In this document: positions 60,916-64,000 of the stretch, piece after piece
How positions within the stretch are numbered: position 1 is the first letter of the stretch
How the letters are laid out: the number at the start of each line of letters is the position of its first letter
NCBI RefSeq assembly: GCF_030682035.1
Contig: NZ_JAUXQZ010000014.1
Coordinates: forward strand, 175,058-239,057
DNA: 64,000 nt
Direction of reading: 5' to 3'
Source of the DNA: Brevundimonas sp.
GTDB lineage: Bacteria > Pseudomonadota > Alphaproteobacteria > Caulobacterales > Caulobacteraceae
Translations under genes and position numbers: made by a program
Notes under the pieces: model-generated
Told to the model about the DNA's origin: nothing
Databases searched by the model: none
Seen by the model: the letters and a program-made list of their open reading frames with translations, nothing else

Positions 60916-62409
60916 TCACGCCGCCGTGGTGGCGGCGGCTTGCGGCTTGGGCGCAGTGAGCGGAAAACGCACCGTGAACAGCGCCCCTGGCGTTGCCGTG
61001 GCGCTGCGCGGCCGTGCGTCGACGACCGTGACCTCGGCGCCGTGGCGCTGCGCGACCTCGAGCACGATGGCCAGGCCCAGGCCGCTGCCGTCCACCTGCG
61101 TGTCCAAGCCCCGATAGAAAGGCCGGAATACGGCCTCGCGCTCGCTCGCGGCGATGCCCGGGCCGGTGTCCTCCACCTGCAGCACCACGACCTGGCCGAA
61201 GGGGTCGGGCACCACGCGTGCCGTCACCGTGCCGCCCTTGGGCGTGTACTGCAGCGCGTTGTCCACCAGGTTGCGCACCATCTCGCTGAGCAGCACCGGC
61301 TCGCCGATCAGGCGGGTGCTCTCGTTGGCGTCCGGGCCCTCGTAGCCGAGGTCGATGCGCCGCTCGATGGCGCGCGGCACGAAGTCGCGCACCACGGCAC
61401 GGGTCACGGCCGTCAGGTCCACAGGCTGGTGGCGCGAGGCCTGGTCCGTGTCCTCGGCGCGCGCCATGGCCAGCAGCTGGTTGACCATGTGCGCCGCGCG
61501 CTGCGTGCTCAGCGCGATCTGCCGCAACGAGTGCTTTATCGAGGCCGTGTCGCCACGGCCGCTGTCGATTTCGCGCGCGGCGATCTCGGCCTGCATGCGC
61601 AGCCCGGCCAGCGGTGTCTTGAGCTGGTGTGCCGCGTCGGCCAGGAAGTGGCGCTGCGTGGCGATGGTGCGGTCCAGCCGCTGCAGCAAGTCGTTGATGG
61701 CGCGCACCAGGGGCACCACTTCATCGGGCACATCACCCTCGGCGATGGCCGACAGGTCGGTGCTTTCGCGCGCGCGGATGCGCTGCTGCAACTCGGCCAG
61801 GGGGCGAATGCCGCGCGCCAACGCAAACCACACCAGCACCACCGCCAGCGGCAGGATGACGAACTGCGGCAGGATCACGCCCTTGATGATCTCGGTGGCG
61901 AGCTGCGAGCGTTTGCCCAGGGTCTCGGCCACCTGCACCAGGGCTTCGGTGCCGGCGCTGGCCCCGGTACCCACGAGCCAGACGTAGGCCACGCGCACGG
62001 GCTCGTCGCCGATCATGTCGTCGCGAAACCGCACGCCGGCTTCGCTGGCCGGCTCCTGGCCAGGCACGGCCAGGCCGGCTTCGCCGGCGAGCAGCTCGCC
62101 GCGCCGGCCGAGGATCTGGTAGTAGGTGCGGTCGTCGTCGTCGGTGCGCTTGAGCGTCTGGGCGGCCCGCTCCAGCGCCAGGCGCACCTCGGCGGCGCTC
62201 GGGTTGGCGGCCGTGGCCTGCACGGCCGCGGTACGCGCCAGGGCGCGCGCCAGGTCGGCCAGTTCGCGGTCGTAGGGGCGGCTGGCGATGGCCTGGGCCA
62301 CCAGCCAGGTCAGGCCCAGGCTCATCGGCCAAAGCAGCAGCAACGGGGCGAGCATCCAGTCGAGGATCTCGCCGAACAGGGAGCGTTGTTCGCGATGGGC
62401 TGCGGGCAT
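60916..62409 (-). CDS. sensor histidine kinase, TctE/QseC-like
   Basis: A 497-residue membrane kinase with two helices (about 20-42 and 178-198) around a periplasmic domain of about 135 residues. A HAMP segment follows. The phospho-accepting His261 lies in FLADAAHQLKTPLAGLRMQ, followed by an ATPase domain with MVRNLVDNALQYTP, DTGPGIAASER and GSGLGLAIV. The regulator gene lies 36 bases upstream in the same direction. TctE of Salmonella senses tricarboxylates; the signal here is not known. Confidence 0.87.
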   Translation of the reverse strand: MPAAHREQRSLFGEILDWMLAPLLLLWPMSLGLTWLVAQAIASRPYDRELADLARALARTAAVQATAANPSAAEVRLALERAAQTLKRTDDDDRTYYQILGRRGELLAGEAGLAVPGQEPASEAGVRFRDDMIGDEPVRVAYVWLVGTGASAGTEALVQVAETLGKRSQLATEIIKGVILPQFVILPLAVVLVWFALARGIRPLAELQQRIRARESTDLSAIAEGDVPDEVVPLVRAINDLLQRLDRTIATQRHFLADAAHQLKTPLAGLRMQAEIAAREIDSGRGDTASIKHSLRQIALSTQRAAHMVNQLLAMARAEDTDQASRHQPVDLTAVTRAVVRDFVPRAIERRIDLGYEGPDANESTRLIGEPVLLSEMVRNLVDNALQYTPKGGTVTARVVPDPFGQVVVLQVEDTGPGIAASEREAVFRPFYRGLDTQVDGSGLGLAIVLEVAQRHGAEVTVVDARPRSATATPGALFTVRFPLTAPKPQAAATTAA

Positions 62410-62445
62410 GGGGGCGGGCGGGCCACCCGCGGCCGGGGCCGCGGG

Positions 62446-63117
62446 TCAGGCGGCGATCTTCTCCAGGCAGTACCCCAGCCCGCGCACGGTGGCGATGCGC
62501 ACGGGCCCCTGCTCGATCTTCTTGCGCAGGCGGTGGATGTAGACCTCGATGGCGTTGTTGCTCACCTCTTCGCCCCACTCGCACAGACGCTCCACGAGCT
62601 GGTCCTTGCTCACCAGCCGGCCGGCACGCTGCAGCAGCACCTCGAGGAGCGAAAGCTCCCGCGCGGAGAGTTCCACCATCTGGTCGTTGAGGTAGGCCAC
62701 GCGGCCCGTGGCGTCGAAGGTCAGCGGGCCGTGCTTGAGCAGGCTCGACGCGGTGCCCAGGCCGCGCCGGGTGAGGGCGCGCACGCGGGCTTCGAGCTCC
62801 TGCAGCGAGAACGGCTTGGCCATGTAGTCGTCCGCGCCCAGGTCCAGGCCCTTGACGCGCTGCTCGACGCTGTCGGCCGCCGTGAGGATGAGCACCGGCA
62901 CGCTGCTGCCGCGGCCACGCATCTTGCGCAGCACCTCGAAGCCGTGCATGCGTGGCAGGCCGAGGTCGAGGATGACGAGGTCGAACTCGTGGGCGGCCAG
63001 TGCGGCGTCGGCCTCGCTGCCCGTACCGACCTGATCGACGGCGTATCCCGAGGCCCGCAAGGACCGCAGCAGCCCGTCTGCGAGCACCTGGTCGTCTTCG
63101 GCGATGAGGATTCGCAT
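62446..63117 (-). CDS. OmpR/TctD-like response regulator
   Basis: A 223-residue regulator: receiver domain with Asp51 in [10 protein letters not shown] and Lys in YMAKPFS. The OmpR-type winged helix follows from about 125 ([45 protein letters not shown]). The ATG at 63117 gives the normal start [10 protein letters not shown]; the open frame continues upstream without family similarity. It is the first gene of the pair and divergent from recA. Confidence 0.9.
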   Translation of the reverse strand: MRILIAEDDQVLADGLLRSLRASGYAVDQVGTGSEADAALAAHEFDLVILDLGLPRMHGFEVLRKMRGRGSSVPVLILTAADSVEQRVKGLDLGADDYMAKPFSLQELEARVRALTRRGLGTASSLLKHGPLTFDATGRVAYLNDQMVELSARELSLLEVLLQRAGRLVSKDQLVERLCEWGEEVSNNAIEVYIHRLRKKIEQGPVRIATVRGLGYCLEKIAA

Positions 63118-63267
63118 GGGCCTGTCTCCTGCGGGCCGGGCGGTTGCCCGGCCTCTGTGGGGCGGTCGGATTCTAGGGGCGGGCCGCCCTGGGCGACACC
63201 GTGGGGCGGCGTGCCTGCGGAACTCTTCCCCCCAGCGAGGTGGCCTTGAGGAGTTACCCCAGAAGGA

Positions 63268-63298
63268 CTGTACGAATATCCAGCTTGTGCCCCATAAT
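63268..63298 (+). promoter_or_regulatory. LexA (SOS) box and -10 element of recA
   Basis: CTGTACGAATATCCAG (63268-63283) fits the CTG-N10-CAG LexA operator exactly and has an AT-rich centre. CATAAT (63293-63298) is a good -10 element ten bases later, so the box overlaps the -35 position. Damage-inducible control of recA is therefore expected. The recA ATG follows 22 bases after, with AGGAGAG as ribosome binding site. Confidence 0.75.
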
Positions 63299-63320
63299 TC
63301 AGCCCAACCAGGAGAGAACC

Positions 63321-64000
<680 letters not shown>

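Overview
The window is 64 kb of very GC-rich bacterial chromosome with a strong preference for G or C in third codon positions. Gene content and order point to a betaproteobacterium of the order Burkholderiales, probably family Comamonadaceae. The supporting blocks are hpf-ptsN-hprK, fur/bamE-dapB-exbBD-leuS-lptE-holA, lptD-surA-rsmA, gatCAB, mreBCD-mrdA-rodA, metX-metW and a transhydrogenase split into three genes. This placement is inference; there is no rRNA gene in the window to confirm it. No tRNA, rRNA, CRISPR array, insertion sequence or prophage was seen.

Layout. 1-6.1 kb: rsmE, an amidase, a type II toxin-antitoxin pair (ribbon-helix-helix antitoxin and PIN toxin), and the pntAA-pntAB-pntB proton-translocating transhydrogenase. 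6.2-11.7 kb: a DksA-like zinc-finger protein, an FAD oxidoreductase, a LytS/LytR-type two-component pair and an M14 metallopeptidase. 11.7-17 kb: metX-metW, a glutathione transferase, hpf, ptsN, hprK and fur. 17.2-25 kb: bamE, dapB, exbB, exbD, an ECF sigma factor with a 69-residue zinc-finger partner, leuS, lptE and holA. 25-27.8 kb: an overlapping chain thiL-pgpA-pncC-ghrA. 27.9-33.2 kb: a sensor/regulator pair of the DctS/DctR kind, divergent from malic enzyme. 33.3-34.3 kb: a secreted barnase-type ribonuclease and its barstar inhibitor with their own promoter and terminator. 34.5-42.9 kb: rsmA, surA, lptD, amgK, an ABC exporter and a DedA protein. 42.9-49.3 kb: a lipase-like hydrolase, a VOC protein, then an operon of two thiamine-diphosphate E1 subunits and a TRAP transporter. 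49.3-55 kb: xthA, pyrE, a DUF4124-like protein and gatCAB. 55-64 kb: mreBCD-mrdA-rodA, a TctE/TctD-like pair and the first two thirds of recA.

Functional links. Several genes build or monitor the envelope: bamE, surA, lptD and lptE (outer membrane), mreBCD, mrdA and rodA (cell shape), and amgK (wall recycling). Three two-component systems lie next to metabolic or transport genes. Many neighbours overlap by four bases (ATGA or GTGA), which implies translational coupling.

Noncoding content. The longest gaps are about 300 bases (34275-34572 and 14179-14459), and both are described. Two interspersed repeat families have two copies each: 15487-15571 with 34454-34538, and 17705-17797 with 56137-56230. 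Several genes have a TAGAAT-like hexamer only 6-10 bases before the start codon, suggesting leaderless or nearly leaderless messages. The most distinctive accessory pieces are the barnase/barstar cassette, the E1-TRAP operon without E2 or E3, the toxin-antitoxin pair with repeated operator-like heptamers, and amgK without its usual partner murU.
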